NCBI RefSeq assembly: GCF_024748615.1
Contig: NZ_CP087168.1
Coordinates: forward strand, 4,898,001 to 4,962,000
DNA: 64,000 bases
DNA from: Pseudomonas sp. B21-048
Lineage (GTDB): Bacteria > Pseudomonadota > Gammaproteobacteria > Pseudomonadales > Pseudomonadaceae
Direction: 5' to 3'
In this document: positions 38,415 to 48,069 of the stretch, piece after piece
How the letters are laid out: each line of letters begins with the position of its first letter
Numbering within the stretch: position 1 is the stretch's first letter
Translations under genes and position numbers: made by a program
Notes under the pieces: model-generated
The model's input: only the letters and a program-made list of their open reading frames with translations
Told to the model about the DNA's origin: nothing
Database searches by the model: none

Positions 38415-40299
38415 GGGCCGTAGCCTCCGCACTGATAGGGCTGGCGTATTCGGCTTTCAGACGGCCGTCCTGGTCCAGGAGCCAGGCGTCCATGACTTGA
38501 CGCACCACCGGCGCGGCGACGCCAGAACCGGACTCGCCGTTCTCGACCATCACCGATACCACGATTTTCGGATTGTCGGCCGGTGCGAAGCCGACGAACA
38601 AGGCATGGTCGCGGTGACGCTCCTGAACCTTGGAACGGTCGTATTTCTCGCCCTGCTTGATCGCGACCACCTGGGCCGTACCCGACTTGCCGGCGATTCG
38701 GTATTGCGCGCCGATCGACGCCTTGCGCGCGGTGCCGCGAGCACCGTGCATCACCTGCTGCATGCCGTGGTTGACCTTGTTCCAGTCCGACGGGTCGCGC
38801 AGGATGATGTCCGGCATCGGATTTTCGTCCACCGGCTTCGCACCTTCGAGCGTCTTGGCCAGGTGCGGACGATTCCAGACGCCCTTGTTGGCCACCAACG
38901 CCGTAGCCTGCGCCAACTGCAACGGAGTGGACTGCATGTAGCCCTGACCGATCCCGAGAATCAGCGTCTCTCCCGGGAACCAGGCCTGACGACGGGTTGC
39001 GCGTTTCCACTCCCGGGTCGGCATCAGCCCCGGCGACTCTTCGAACATGTCGAGGGAGACCTTCTGGCCAATGCCGAATTTGCTCAGGTAGGCCGACAAC
39101 CGATCAATCCCCAGCTTGTGCGCCAAGTCATAGAAGTAGGTGTCGTTGGAGCGCATGATTGCCGTGTCCAGGTCCACGTAACCGTCGCCGGTACGGTTCC
39201 AGTTACGGTATTTGTGATCGTAGTTGGGCAGTTGGTAGTAACCAGGGTCGTAGACCCGGGTCGATGCCGTGACCACGCCCGCATCCAGGCCGGCGATCGC
39301 CACCGCCGGTTTAATCGTCGAGCCCGGCGGGTATAGACCGCGCAATACGCGGTTGAACAGCGGCCGGTCGATGGAATCGCGCAATTCGGCATAGGCCTTG
39401 AAGCTGATGCCGGTGACGAACAGGTTCGGGTCGAAACTCGGCTGGCTGACCATCGCCAATACTTCGCCGGTGTTCGGGTCCAGCGCCACGACCGCGCCAC
39501 GGCGACCGCCAAGCGCGGCTTCGGCGGCTTCCTGCAATTTGATGTCCAGGCTCAGGACAATGTCCTTGCCGGAAATCGGTTCGGTACGTTTGAGTACTCG
39601 CAGCACACGGCCGCGGGCGTTGGTCTCGACTTCTTCGTAACCCACCTGACCGTGCAACTCGGGCTCATAGAAACGCTCGATGCCGGTTTTGCCAATTTGA
39701 TGGGTGCCGCTGTAACCCACCGGATCCAGGGTCTTCAGCTCTTTCTCGTTGATCCGCCCCATATAACCCACCGAGTGCGCAAAGTGCGCGCCCTGCGGGT
39801 AATGCCGCACCAGCTGCGCGACCACTTCCACTCCGGGCAGACGGAACTGGTTTACGGCGATGCGGGCAATTTGCTCTTCGGTCAGCTCGAACAGGATCGG
39901 GACCGGCTCAAACGGCCGGCGCCCCTGACGCATGCGCTTCTCGAAGATCACCCGATCCTCGGGCGTCAGCCCCAGCACTTCGACGATCACATCGAGTACT
40001 TGCTGCCAGTCGCCGGAACGTTCGCGGGTCATGCTCAGGCTGAAACTGGGCCGGTTGTCGGCCACCACCACGCCATTGCGGTCGAAGATCAACCCGCGAG
40101 TCGGCGGAATTGGCTGCACATGAACGCGATTGTTTTCCGACAGGGTCGAGTGGTACTCGTACTGGATCACCTGAAGGAAATACAGCCGCGCGATCAGCAC
40201 GCCAATCAGCGTCACCACTGCAATGGCCCCGAACACGACGCGGCCACGCACCAGACGGGCGTCTTTTTCGTGGTCCTTGATGCGGATCGGCTGGGGCAT
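38404..40299 (-). CDS. mrdA: penicillin-binding protein 2
   Basis: PBP2 (pbpA in P. aeruginosa) is the elongation-specific transpeptidase. The 631-residue class B PBP has a short cytoplasmic tail, one membrane segment (about 20-42), a PBP dimer/pedestal domain (RGLIFDRNGVVVADN...), and a transpeptidase domain with the active-site Ser in PPGSTIKP, SND in MRSNDTYF and KSGT in IAGKSGTAQV. The ATG at 40299 gives the conserved MPQPIRIKDHEKDARL. It lies between rlmH and rodA. Confidence 0.96.
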   Translation of the reverse strand: MPQPIRIKDHEKDARLVRGRVVFGAIAVVTLIGVLIARLYFLQVIQYEYHSTLSENNRVHVQPIPPTRGLIFDRNGVVVADNRPSFSLSMTRERSGDWQQVLDVIVEVLGLTPEDRVIFEKRMRQGRRPFEPVPILFELTEEQIARIAVNQFRLPGVEVVAQLVRHYPQGAHFAHSVGYMGRINEKELKTLDPVGYSGTHQIGKTGIERFYEPELHGQVGYEEVETNARGRVLRVLKRTEPISGKDIVLSLDIKLQEAAEAALGGRRGAVVALDPNTGEVLAMVSQPSFDPNLFVTGISFKAYAELRDSIDRPLFNRVLRGLYPPGSTIKPAVAIAGLDAGVVTASTRVYDPGYYQLPNYDHKYRNWNRTGDGYVDLDTAIMRSNDTYFYDLAHKLGIDRLSAYLSKFGIGQKVSLDMFEESPGLMPTREWKRATRRQAWFPGETLILGIGQGYMQSTPLQLAQATALVANKGVWNRPHLAKTLEGAKPVDENPMPDIILRDPSDWNKVNHGMQQVMHGARGTARKASIGAQYRIAGKSGTAQVVAIKQGEKYDRSKVQERHRDHALFVGFAPADNPKIVVSVMVENGESGSGVAAPVVRQVMDAWLLDQDGRLKAEYASPISAEATAREE

Positions 40300-40309
40300 G
40301 AGGGCAGAA

Positions 40310-40777
40310 CTACTTGTGGTAAGGGTGGCCGGACAGCACTGTCCAGGCACGATACAGCTGTTCGCCGATCAGAATCCGCACCAATGGGTGCGGCAACGTC
40401 AACGGCGACAACGACCAGCGTTGATCCGCCCGCGCACAGACTTCCGGCGCCAGCCCCTCGGGGCCGCCGACCATGAAATTCACCGTGCGCGAGTCCAGCC
40501 GCCAGCGATCGAGTTCGACCGCCAGTTGCTCGGTGCTCCAGGGCTTGCCGTGGACTTCGAGGGTGACAATGCGCTCGTTCGGCCCGACCTTGGCCAGCAT
40601 GGCTTCGCCTTCCTGACGGATAAAGCGCGCCACGTCGGCGTTCTTGCCGCGGGTATTGAGCGGAATTTCCACCAGTTCCAGCGCCAGCTCGGACGGAAGA
40701 CGCTTGGCATATTCATGCCAGCCTTCTTCCACCCATTTGGGCATGCGTGAACCGACGGCGATCAGTCGCAGTCGCAC
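40310..40777 (-). CDS. rlmH: 23S rRNA pseudouridine-1915 N3-methyltransferase
   Basis: RlmH is a SPOUT methyltransferase that methylates pseudouridine 1915 in helix 69 of 70S ribosomes. The 155-residue protein begins [19 protein letters not shown] and carries [16 protein letters not shown] (SAM-binding knot region), [18 protein letters not shown] SLSPLTLPH and the terminal YHK. Gaps to rsfS and mrdA are 9 and 10 bases, which fits one transcript. Confidence 0.97.
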   Translation of the reverse strand: MRLRLIAVGSRMPKWVEEGWHEYAKRLPSELALELVEIPLNTRGKNADVARFIRQEGEAMLAKVGPNERIVTLEVHGKPWSTEQLAVELDRWRLDSRTVNFMVGGPEGLAPEVCARADQRWSLSPLTLPHPLVRILIGEQLYRAWTVLSGHPYHK

Positions 40778-40786
40778 AGCGTCCCC

Positions 40787-41281
40787 TTATTGCTGGTCTT
40801 TGTTGAGCTTGGTGAAATGCTCATGGGTGTTTTCCGGGCTGTGATGTGCAGCGCTGGCCGAACGGCTTTGCTCGGCACCGGCCCACAGGCGTTCCAGGTC
40901 GTAGAACTGGCGTGCCGAGGCGGTCATCATGTGCACGATGACATCATCCATGTCCAACAGGACCCAGTCGCTGTCGCCCTTGCCTTCTTCACCCAGTGGC
41001 TTGACGCCTTGGGCTTTGACGGCTTCGCGGACCTTATCGAGCATCGCGCCGATCTGGCGGTTGGAAGTACCTGTAGCGATGATCATGAAATCAGTGATGC
41101 TCTGCTTTTCGCGAACGTCGATCACCTGAATGTCCTGGGCCTTGACATCTTCCAGGGCCGCTACGGCAACCTTGACCAGCGCTTCGCCGACAAGTGCCAC
41201 GCCTGTTGGAGCCACTACCGGCAGCGGAGCGCTCTTGAACGTGCCCTTGCGCTTTACTTTGCTTACGTCTTTGTCAGTCAT
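40787..41281 (-). CDS. rsfS: ribosome silencing factor RsfS
   Basis: RsfS binds uL14 on the 50S subunit and blocks subunit joining in stationary phase or starvation. The core (about 33-135) shows ALEDVKAQDIQVIDVREKQSITDFMIIATGTSNRQI, GEGKGDSDWVLLDMDDVIVHMM and ARQFYDLERLW. This copy has extra N-terminal (TDKDVSKVKRKGTFKSAP) and C-terminal (Ser/Ala/His-rich, EHFTKLNKDQQ) tails, giving 164 residues against about 105 for E. coli. The ATG at 41281 is preferred. The frame extends to 41347 without a good ribosome-binding site. Confidence 0.92.
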   Translation of the reverse strand: MTDKDVSKVKRKGTFKSAPLPVVAPTGVALVGEALVKVAVAALEDVKAQDIQVIDVREKQSITDFMIIATGTSNRQIGAMLDKVREAVKAQGVKPLGEEGKGDSDWVLLDMDDVIVHMMTASARQFYDLERLWAGAEQSRSASAAHHSPENTHEHFTKLNKDQQ

Positions 41282-41353
41282 ATAAAACTCGTTTTGCTCG
41301 TATGTTCGGGCGCTTCGATACACGCATTCACGTGCTTTGAAGCGCACCCTTTT

Positions 41354-42043
41354 TCAGTTCGACGCACGGTAGAGTCCGTGCGCATCGATGTAGGCCAGGA
41401 CCGCGTCGGGCACCAGGAAACGTACCGACTTACCGCTGGCCAGCAGTTGACGGATCTGGGTGGCGGATACCGCGAGCGGCGTCTGCCAGACGAATGCAAT
41501 CTGTCCGCTCGGCCCTTTGAGGGCCAGCGGGTCGCTCACCGAGCGCGCTGCCAGCAGGTTGCGCAAGGCATCCGGCGGTTCGCTGTCGGCATCCGGGCGT
41601 TGCAACACCAGGATGTGGCAATGCTGGAGCAACTCTTCCCAGCGGTGCCAAGTGGGCAGGCCGCAAAATGCGTCCCAGCCCAAAAGTAGAAAAACCTGGT
41701 CTGGGGCGGCCAGTTCGGCGCGCATCAGTTCCAGGGTGTCGATGGTGTAGGACGGTTTGTCCCGCTGCAATTCGCGGGCGTCCACTACCAACGGTGGCAC
41801 ACCGGCCACCGCGCACTTGACCATCGCCAAACGGTCCTTCGCCGACACCTGCGGCGTCCCGCGATGAGGTGGCCTGGCACTGGGGGTCAGACGCAACTCG
41901 TCGAGCTCCAGCGATTCGGCGACTTCCAGCGCACCGCGCAAATGGCCGATGTGCACCGGGTCGAAGGTCCCGCCCAGCACGCCAATGCGTCGAGGCCGAG
42001 GCTCGCTGGCGGTCACTTGGGTTGATGGGTCGAGGTCGCCCAA
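41354..42043 (-). CDS. nadD: nicotinate-mononucleotide adenylyltransferase
   Basis: NadD converts nicotinate mononucleotide and ATP to deamido-NAD. The 229-residue protein has the nucleotidyltransferase motif [15 protein letters not shown] and the C-terminal SATQIRQLL (ISSTxIR-type) motif. The start is uncertain: I use a TTG at 42043 with AGGAG ten bases upstream, just after the proA stop. A GTG at 42079 (inside proA) and a GTG at 42016 are alternatives. No ATG precedes the GGTFDP motif in frame, so a non-ATG start is required. Confidence 0.9.
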   Translation of the reverse strand: MGDLDPSTQVTASEPRPRRIGVLGGTFDPVHIGHLRGALEVAESLELDELRLTPSARPPHRGTPQVSAKDRLAMVKCAVAGVPPLVVDARELQRDKPSYTIDTLELMRAELAAPDQVFLLLGWDAFCGLPTWHRWEELLQHCHILVLQRPDADSEPPDALRNLLAARSVSDPLALKGPSGQIAFVWQTPLAVSATQIRQLLASGKSVRFLVPDAVLAYIDAHGLYRASN

Positions 42044-42044
42044 G

Positions 42045-43316
42045 TCAGACCGACTCCTGGCCGCGCAACTGACCGTCACCGACCACGATGTACTTCTCGC
42101 AGGTCAGACCTTCGAGGCCCACCGGGCCGCGGGCGTGCAGCTTATCAGTAGAAATGCCAATCTCGGCACCCAATCCGTATTCGAAGCCATCGGCGAAGCA
42201 CGTCGGGGTGTTGATCATCACCGAAGACGAATCGACTTCAGCCACGAAACGCCGGGTGTCGGCCAGGTTTTCGCTGACGATCGAATCGGTGTGATGGGAG
42301 CCGTACTTGTTAATGTGCTCGATGGCCTGATCCAGCCCGTCGACCACGCGGATCGAGAGGATCGGCGCCAGGTATTCGGTGTGCCAGTCTTCTTCAGTGG
42401 CCGCCACGGCCTCGATGATCGCCCGGGTGCGCTCGCAACCGCGCAGCTCGACGCCTTTTTCGCGGAACTGGGCAGCCATCGATGGCAGGAACTCCCTGGC
42501 GACCGCTTGATCTACCAGCAAAGTTTCCATGGCGCCACAGATACCGTAACGGTAAGTCTTGGCGTTGAACGCAATGCGCTGGGCCTTTGGCAGATCGGCG
42601 TGGGCACTGACGTAGACATGGCAGATGCCGTCCAGGTGCTTGATGACGGGCACGCGGGCATCACGACTGACCCGTTCGATCAGGCCACGGCCACCACGGG
42701 GCACGATGACGTCGACGTATTCCGGCATGGTGATCAGCGCGCCAACGGCGGCACGGTCGGTGGTTTCGACCACTTGCACCACGGCGGCCGGCAGACCGGC
42801 CTCGGCCAGGCCGCGCTGAATGCAAGCGGCAATGGCACGGTTGGAATGAATCGCCTCGGAGCCGCCACGCAGGATAGTGGCGTTGCCGGACTTCAGGCAC
42901 AGGCTGGCGGCATCGATGGTCACGTTCGGCCGTGATTCGTAGATGATCCCGATCACGCCCAACGGCACGCGCATCTTGCCGACCTGGATGCCCGACGGCC
43001 GATAGCTCATATCACGAATCGCACCGACCGGGTCCGGCAATGCCGCGACCTGACGCAAACCGACAATCATGCCGTCGATGCGCGCCGGGGTCAGGGCCAG
43101 GCGTTCCAGCAAAGCAGGTTCCAGACCGTTGGCGCGGCCAGCGGCCAAATCCAGTTCATTGGCCGTGGTCAGCTCGGCGCGTGCGGCATCCAGCGCATTG
43201 GCAGCCGCCTGCAGGGCGCGGTTTTTCTGCGCGGTGCTGGCACGGCCGATCACGCGGGAAGCTTCGCGGGCGGCGTGACCCAAACGGGTCATGTAGTCAA
43301 GAACGGACTCAGTCAT
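42045..43316 (-). CDS. proA: gamma-glutamyl phosphate reductase
   Basis: ProA reduces gamma-glutamyl phosphate to glutamate semialdehyde in proline synthesis. The 423-residue aldehyde dehydrogenase-superfamily enzyme has [35 protein letters not shown], the [12 protein letters not shown] region, the catalytic Cys in DGICHVYVS, and the C-terminal [17 protein letters not shown] motif ([16 protein letters not shown]). The ATG at 43316 opens the minus-strand block that runs to lipA. Confidence 0.96.
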   Translation of the reverse strand: MTESVLDYMTRLGHAAREASRVIGRASTAQKNRALQAAANALDAARAELTTANELDLAAGRANGLEPALLERLALTPARIDGMIVGLRQVAALPDPVGAIRDMSYRPSGIQVGKMRVPLGVIGIIYESRPNVTIDAASLCLKSGNATILRGGSEAIHSNRAIAACIQRGLAEAGLPAAVVQVVETTDRAAVGALITMPEYVDVIVPRGGRGLIERVSRDARVPVIKHLDGICHVYVSAHADLPKAQRIAFNAKTYRYGICGAMETLLVDQAVAREFLPSMAAQFREKGVELRGCERTRAIIEAVAATEEDWHTEYLAPILSIRVVDGLDQAIEHINKYGSHHTDSIVSENLADTRRFVAEVDSSSVMINTPTCFADGFEYGLGAEIGISTDKLHARGPVGLEGLTCEKYIVVGDGQLRGQESV

Positions 43317-43505
43317 GGTCTGCAATGGTCTTTGCTAAGGTCTTGGTAAAGAGTAAAGCGGCAGATTATAGCTGTCGCGTCCCGGGACTAACAGCGGTGA
43401 CGGGCGGATGGTCGAAATGGAGCGCAATTGGCCGCCGTTCAGCCGGGATTAAGCTGCATATTGTTATCATCACAACTCAATCAGCCCTGACAAACGCTGT
43501 TCATC

Positions 43506-44204
43506 ATGACCAACCTGCCTGTTTCTGCATCCACTACGCGTCAGCCCAAGGGGCTGCCGGATGCATTTTTCGACCGCGATGCCCAAACGCTGGCCCGGGA
43601 TTTACTGGGCAAAATCATCCGTCATCGTGTTGGCGACCTGTGGCTCAGTGCCCGGATCATCGAGACCGAAGCCTATTACTGCGAAGAAAAAGGCAGCCAC
43701 GCCTCCTTGGGCTACACAGAAAAGCGTAAAGCTTTGTTTCTGGATGGCGGCCACATTTATATGTATTACGCCAGGGGCGGCGATTCGTTGAACTTCAGCG
43801 CTCAGGGGCCGGGCAATGCGGTATTGATCAAATCCGCCTATCCATGGGTCGATGAATTGAGCGGGCCGGCAAGCCTGGCGCAGATGCTTTTGAACAATCC
43901 TGATGCTCAGGGCCGCCCTCGCCCCTCGCAAAAGCTGTGTGCCGGACAGACGTTGCTCTGCAAGGCGCTGGGCCTGAAGGTGCCGGTCTGGGACGCCAAG
44001 CGCTTCGACCACGAAATATTGCTGGTGGAAGACCTCGGACCGGCGCCCGGCCATATCATCCAGACCACACGCCTGGGCATTCCCCACGGGCGCGACGAAC
44101 ACTTGATGTACCGCTTCATCGACGCGGCTTATGCGCCGTATTGCACGCGCAACCCATTGCGTCGGGGGCAAGTCGAAGGTCGCGATTATTTGTTGCTGTC
44201 CTGA
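43506..44204 (+). CDS. DNA-3-methyladenine glycosylase (AAG/MPG family)
   Basis: This 232-residue MPG-family glycosylase excises 3-methyladenine and related alkylated bases. The active-site region IIETEAYYCEEKGSHASLGYTEKRKALF (general-base Glu in ETEAYY), GGHIYMYYARGG and LCAGQTLLCKALGL are recognisable. Not all gammaproteobacteria carry this eukaryote-like family, and E. coli uses Tag and AlkA instead. It stands alone between divergent proA and the DedA-PAP2 gene. Confidence 0.92.
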   Translation: MTNLPVSASTTRQPKGLPDAFFDRDAQTLARDLLGKIIRHRVGDLWLSARIIETEAYYCEEKGSHASLGYTEKRKALFLDGGHIYMYYARGGDSLNFSAQGPGNAVLIKSAYPWVDELSGPASLAQMLLNNPDAQGRPRPSQKLCAGQTLLCKALGLKVPVWDAKRFDHEILLVEDLGPAPGHIIQTTRLGIPHGRDEHLMYRFIDAAYAPYCTRNPLRRGQVEGRDYLLLS

Positions 44205-44293
44205 GTGTTGGAAAATCCCTTGTGGGATCTGTAGTGCTTTGAAGCTTGCATTCGTCCCTTTGGGTCGATTGATTACTCGATGGAGTTGTTTTT

Positions 44294-45610
44294 ATGGGCC
44301 CATGGCTCGAGAGCGTGACCGGTTGGCTGACGGTCAATCCGCAATGGCTGGCCGCGGCAGTGTTCGTAGTGGCTTGTTTGGAATGCCTGGCAATTGTCGG
44401 ACTGATCGTGCCCGGCACGGTGTTGTTGTTTGCCGTGACGGTGCTGGCCGGCAGTGGCGCACTGCCGTTGGGTGAAACGCTGCTGCTGGGCTTGCTCGGC
44501 GGTGCGCTGGGCGACATCGCTTCGTATTTCCTGGGCCGACATTTCCACCAGAACATCCGGCGCCTGCCGGGGTTGCGCCATCATCCGGAATGGATGGCCG
44601 GGGCCGAAGCGTATTTTCAGCGTTATGGCATTGCCAGTTTGTTGGTCGGACGCTTTATCGGCCCGCTGCGGCCAATGCTGCCCATGGTTGCCGGGATGTT
44701 CGACATGCCGTTCCCGCGCTTCGCCGTCGTCAGCCTGTTGGCTGCCGCGGGCTGGAGCATTGCCTATGTGCTGCCCGGCTGGGCCACGGGCGCGGCGATT
44801 CGCTTGCCGTTGCCGGAGGGTTTTTGGCCCGAGGCCGGGATCGTCGTGGGCAGTATCGCGGTGATGGTCGGCCTGAGTGCGACCAGCAGTCTGCGTCGCC
44901 ACCGCCGGGCGACGATATGGATCAGCAGCATGAGCCTGTTGATCCTGCTCGGCCTGTTCATCGGCTACCCCTACTTGACCGCGCTCGACCAGGGACTGAT
45001 GACCCTGATCCAGGAACACCGCAGCCCGATCCTCGATGAAGTGGCCGTGGTGTTCACGCTGATCGGTGAATTGCGCAACATGTTCATGTTCAGCGCCTTG
45101 CTGACAGCCTTGCTGTTGCTCACACGCCAGTGGCGGCACGCAATTTTTGCTGGCAGTACTTTGCTTTTCACCGCGCTGGGCAATACCGTGACCAAGCACT
45201 TTTTCACCCGCGTGCGCCCGGAAGTGCTGAGCGATCCGCTGACCAGCTACAGCATGCCCAGCGGCCATGCCTCGGGCTCTTTCGCGCTGTTCCTGACGCT
45301 CGCGGTACTGGCGGGTCGCGGACAACCACCGCGAATGCGCTTGACCTGGTTACTGGTGGGCTGCTTGCCGGCGCTGACGATTTCCCTGTCACGGGTGTAT
45401 CTGGGGGCGCACTGGCCGACCGATGTGCTGGCGGGTGCGATGCTGGCGGCGTGTGTGTGTGCGGCCAGCCTTTGGCTGACTCAACGCCAGACTTCACTCA
45501 CCGCCATGCCGCCGAAAATCTGGTGGCTGGTGTTGCCATCATTGGTGGCGTTGTTCGGCTTCTTTGTGTTGAGGCACATGCCACATGCGATGTTGAGATA
45601 CGCGTACTGA
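44294..45610 (+). CDS. DedA/SNARE-associated and PAP2 phosphatase fusion membrane protein
   Basis: This 438-residue inner-membrane protein joins two families. Residues about 10-175 are a DedA (VTT) domain: ECLAIVGLIVPGTVLL, GALGDIASYFLGRHF, and RYGIASLLVGRFIGPLRPMLPMVAGM with the conserved Arg-Pro. Residues about 205-425 are a PAP2 phosphatase with KHFFTRVRPE, SYSMPSGHASG and SRVYLGAHWPTDVLAG, so all three catalytic motifs are intact. The pairing suggests flipping and dephosphorylation of a lipid such as undecaprenyl pyrophosphate. The substrate is inferred. Fusions of this kind occur elsewhere in proteobacteria. Confidence 0.92.
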   Translation: MGPWLESVTGWLTVNPQWLAAAVFVVACLECLAIVGLIVPGTVLLFAVTVLAGSGALPLGETLLLGLLGGALGDIASYFLGRHFHQNIRRLPGLRHHPEWMAGAEAYFQRYGIASLLVGRFIGPLRPMLPMVAGMFDMPFPRFAVVSLLAAAGWSIAYVLPGWATGAAIRLPLPEGFWPEAGIVVGSIAVMVGLSATSSLRRHRRATIWISSMSLLILLGLFIGYPYLTALDQGLMTLIQEHRSPILDEVAVVFTLIGELRNMFMFSALLTALLLLTRQWRHAIFAGSTLLFTALGNTVTKHFFTRVRPEVLSDPLTSYSMPSGHASGSFALFLTLAVLAGRGQPPRMRLTWLLVGCLPALTISLSRVYLGAHWPTDVLAGAMLAACVCAASLWLTQRQTSLTAMPPKIWWLVLPSLVALFGFFVLRHMPHAMLRYAY

Positions 45611-45626
45611 AAAGATCAAAAGATCG

Positions 45627-46217
45627 TCAGGCAAACAACTCACCCTGCAACTTATCCAGCAATGCCTGAATCGCATCCAGCCGTTGCTGCGGATCATCCA
45701 GTTGCAACAGATCAATCTTGTCTACCTCGGAAAACGGCAACAAGTACGCCAACTGATTGGCCAGCGACTGCTGCCCCGTCGCTTCGGCGCCCATGCTCAG
45801 CGCTTCGACCATCGGGTGTTCCGCCAAAGCCTTGAGCAGCGCGACCAGGTCGGCGTCCTCATCCTGTAGCGGTTGCTCGGGCTCGTCTTCCAGCCACTCG
45901 ACTTCGGCGACGATCAACTGGTTGCGCTGTACCTCGGTGCGCACAACGTGAAAACGCCGCCAGCCCTTCACCCGAATGCCCAGCAGGCCGTTGTCCTGCT
46001 GATGGAAATCGGTGATCAGCGCCTCGCACCCCACCCGTGCGTAGCCTTCGGGGGCGATGCCGACTTCTTCACCGTCGAGAATGCACACTACGCCGAAGCC
46101 GCCGCCCTGTTTCATGCAGCGACCGATCATGTCCAGGTAACGCGCCTCGAAGATCTGCAAGTCAAGGATGCAGCCCGGAAACAGCACCGTGTTCAGCGGA
46201 AAAAGCGGCAAGCTCAT
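45627..46217 (-). CDS. Lon N-terminal domain (LON substrate-binding) protein
   Basis: This 196-residue stand-alone Lon-N (LAN) domain protein without ATPase or protease parts has LPLFPLNTVLFPGCILDLQIFEARYLDMI, FGVVCILDGEEVG, GCEALITDF and IRVKGWRRFHV. Such proteins are common in proteobacteria. Their role is not settled. The second ATG (46217) has AAGGA at good spacing, whereas the ATG at 46223 overlaps that site. It lies 10 bases after lrgB on the same strand and ends 16 bases from the convergent DedA-PAP2 gene. Confidence 0.88.
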   Translation of the reverse strand: MSLPLFPLNTVLFPGCILDLQIFEARYLDMIGRCMKQGGGFGVVCILDGEEVGIAPEGYARVGCEALITDFHQQDNGLLGIRVKGWRRFHVVRTEVQRNQLIVAEVEWLEDEPEQPLQDEDADLVALLKALAEHPMVEALSMGAEATGQQSLANQLAYLLPFSEVDKIDLLQLDDPQQRLDAIQALLDKLQGELFA

Positions 46218-46227
46218 AGACATTTCC

Positions 46228-46944
46228 TTACACCACCATCGACACCGCCAACGGCAGGAACACCGCCGTGGCCACGCCCATCAGACTCATTGCCAGCGCC
46301 GCGAAGGCGCCGCACTCTTCACTTTCCTGCAGGGCCACTGACGTGCCGACCGCATGGGCCGTCATGCCCAGGGCCATGCCGCGGGCCTCTGGACTGTGGA
46401 CACCGAGACGGGTCAAAAGACTCGGCCCGAAGATCGCCCCGATCACACCGGTAATCAACACGAACACCGCCGCCAGCGCGGCGACACCACCGATCTGCTC
46501 AGCCACCAGCATGGCAATCGGCGAGGTCACCGATTTGGGGGCCATGGTCATCAGGATCATGTGGTCGGCGCCGAACCACCAGCCCAGCAGCACAACCATG
46601 CTAGTGGCGACCACCCCACCTATCACCAGCGTAGTAAATATCGGCCAGAACAATTGCCGGATCCGCCGCAGATTGAGGTACAGCGGCACTGCCAGTGCAA
46701 CAGTGGCCGGCCCGAGCAAGATACTCAGGATCTCGGTGCTCTTGCGGTATTCGGCATAGCTCAGGCCGCAACTGACCAGTACAGCGATGACCAGCAACAT
46801 GGAAACCAGCACCGGCTGCAGAAAAACCCAGCGGGTTTTCTCGAATGCCGCCAGCACCAACTGATACGCCCCCAGCGTCACGCCAATGCCGAACAATGGA
46901 TGATGAATCACCGACGCCCAGGCGCCGTGCCAATCGAACATCAT
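46228..46944 (-). CDS. lrgB: LrgB/CidB family murein hydrolase regulator
   Basis: This 238-residue polytopic membrane protein has the family signature of repeated Gly/Pro-rich helices (LLGPATVALAVPLYLNL, APKSVTSPIAMLVAEQIGG, GMALGMTAHAVGTSVALQESEECGAFAALAMSL). LrgAB-type pairs affect autolysis and, in other bacteria, pyruvate or organic-acid transport. Its ATG overlaps the lrgA stop by four bases (ATGA). Confidence 0.92.
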   Translation of the reverse strand: MMFDWHGAWASVIHHPLFGIGVTLGAYQLVLAAFEKTRWVFLQPVLVSMLLVIAVLVSCGLSYAEYRKSTEILSILLGPATVALAVPLYLNLRRIRQLFWPIFTTLVIGGVVATSMVVLLGWWFGADHMILMTMAPKSVTSPIAMLVAEQIGGVAALAAVFVLITGVIGAIFGPSLLTRLGVHSPEARGMALGMTAHAVGTSVALQESEECGAFAALAMSLMGVATAVFLPLAVSMVV

Positions 46945-47303
46945 TGGCCGTCCTCGCGATGGGCGTGACGCTTGACCAAACGGTCCATCAGCACGCCGGC
47001 AAAGGCCATCGACAACACCAGCGACAATACCAGCGCACCGGTGATCGCCCAGAAATCCGCGGCAATGTCGGTGGCGTAAACCATCACGCCCACGGCCGGC
47101 GGCACCAGCAGCAACGGCAAATAACGCAGCAGGCTACTGGCCGCAAGGTTCAGCGGCTCGCCGACTTGACCGCGGATAATCAAATACCCCAGCAGCAACA
47201 GCAAGCCAACGATCGGCCCCGGCAGCACCGGTAATATCAGATGGTTGAGGGCGGTACCGAGCAATTGAAACAGCACCAGCCAGGTCAGGCCACGTAACAA
47301 CAT
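46941..47303 (-). CDS. lrgA: LrgA/CidA family holin-like protein
   Basis: This 120-residue membrane protein has about four transmembrane helices. The family motif LNHLILPVLPGPIVGLLLLLGYLI is present, followed by LLVPPAVGVMVYATDIAADFWAI. CidA/LrgA proteins are holin-like and work with LrgB/CidB. I use the ATG at 47303, preceded by GAGAGGATGG. The open frame to 47450 adds a non-family N-terminus. Confidence 0.88.
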   Translation of the reverse strand: MLLRGLTWLVLFQLLGTALNHLILPVLPGPIVGLLLLLGYLIIRGQVGEPLNLAASSLLRYLPLLLVPPAVGVMVYATDIAADFWAITGALVLSLVLSMAFAGVLMDRLVKRHAHREDGQ

Positions 47304-47499
47304 CCATCCTCTCCCGCGCTTTCTCCCCACAAAGAAGGGGCCGAGCATTATAAGCACGCCCACGCTATGAATCGGCATTCGCCAACAGCATGGTGAGTTG
47401 ACCGGAACAATTTGCCATGTTGATCTAAAGTGGTTCGCAAGGGAGGTCATCCCCCCGCTCGGAAAACCAATAAAACCGATGAACCCAAGGAGAGTCTCA

Positions 47500-47955
47500 A
47501 TGCCCTATGTTCCAGTTGCGGAGCTCAAAGATTATGTCGGCAAGGAGCTCGGACGTTCCCAATGGCTCACCATCGATCAGGAACGCATCAACCTGTTCGC
47601 AGAAGCCACAGGCGATTATCAGTTCATCCATGTCGACCCGGTCAAAGCTGCGCAAACACCTTTTGGCAGCACCATCGCCCATGGTTTCCTGTCGTTGTCG
47701 CTGATCCCCAAACTGATGGAAGACATCCTCATCCTGCCCGAGGGCGCGAAGATGGTGGTCAACTACGGTCTGGACAGCGTGCGTTTCATCCAGCCTGTAA
47801 AGGTCAATTCCAGGGTTCGACTCAAGGTCGACATGAACGAGGTCACCGAGAAGAAACCCGGCCAATGGTTGCTCAAGGCCACCGCCACGCTTGAAATCGA
47901 AGGGTCGGACAAACCGGCGTATATCGCCGAGCCACTGTCCCTCTGCTTCGTGTAA
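47500..47955 (+). CDS. MaoC-type (R)-hydratase/acyl dehydratase
   Basis: This 151-residue single hot-dog-fold protein has the MaoC catalytic pair in FAEATGDYQFIHVDPVKAAQTPFGSTIAHGFLSLSL (Asp and His of D-x4-H in GDYQFIH). Enzymes of this type hydrate trans-2-enoyl-CoA or dehydrate (R)-3-hydroxyacyl-CoA, and in Pseudomonas some feed PHA synthesis. The physiological substrate is unknown here. AGGAG lies 8 bases before the ATG. It is followed 114 bases later by the MORN-C13 gene on the same strand. Confidence 0.9.
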   Translation: MPYVPVAELKDYVGKELGRSQWLTIDQERINLFAEATGDYQFIHVDPVKAAQTPFGSTIAHGFLSLSLIPKLMEDILILPEGAKMVVNYGLDSVRFIQPVKVNSRVRLKVDMNEVTEKKPGQWLLKATATLEIEGSDKPAYIAEPLSLCFV

Positions 47956-48069
47956 AGCATCCCGGATGCGAAGCAGCTCACGCTGTTTCGCGCCGTGTCT
48001 GCGCCGTGTCTCTATAAATGCGACACATAGCTGCGGCATACTCCGTCGCCTAATTGCCCGGATCCCGCT

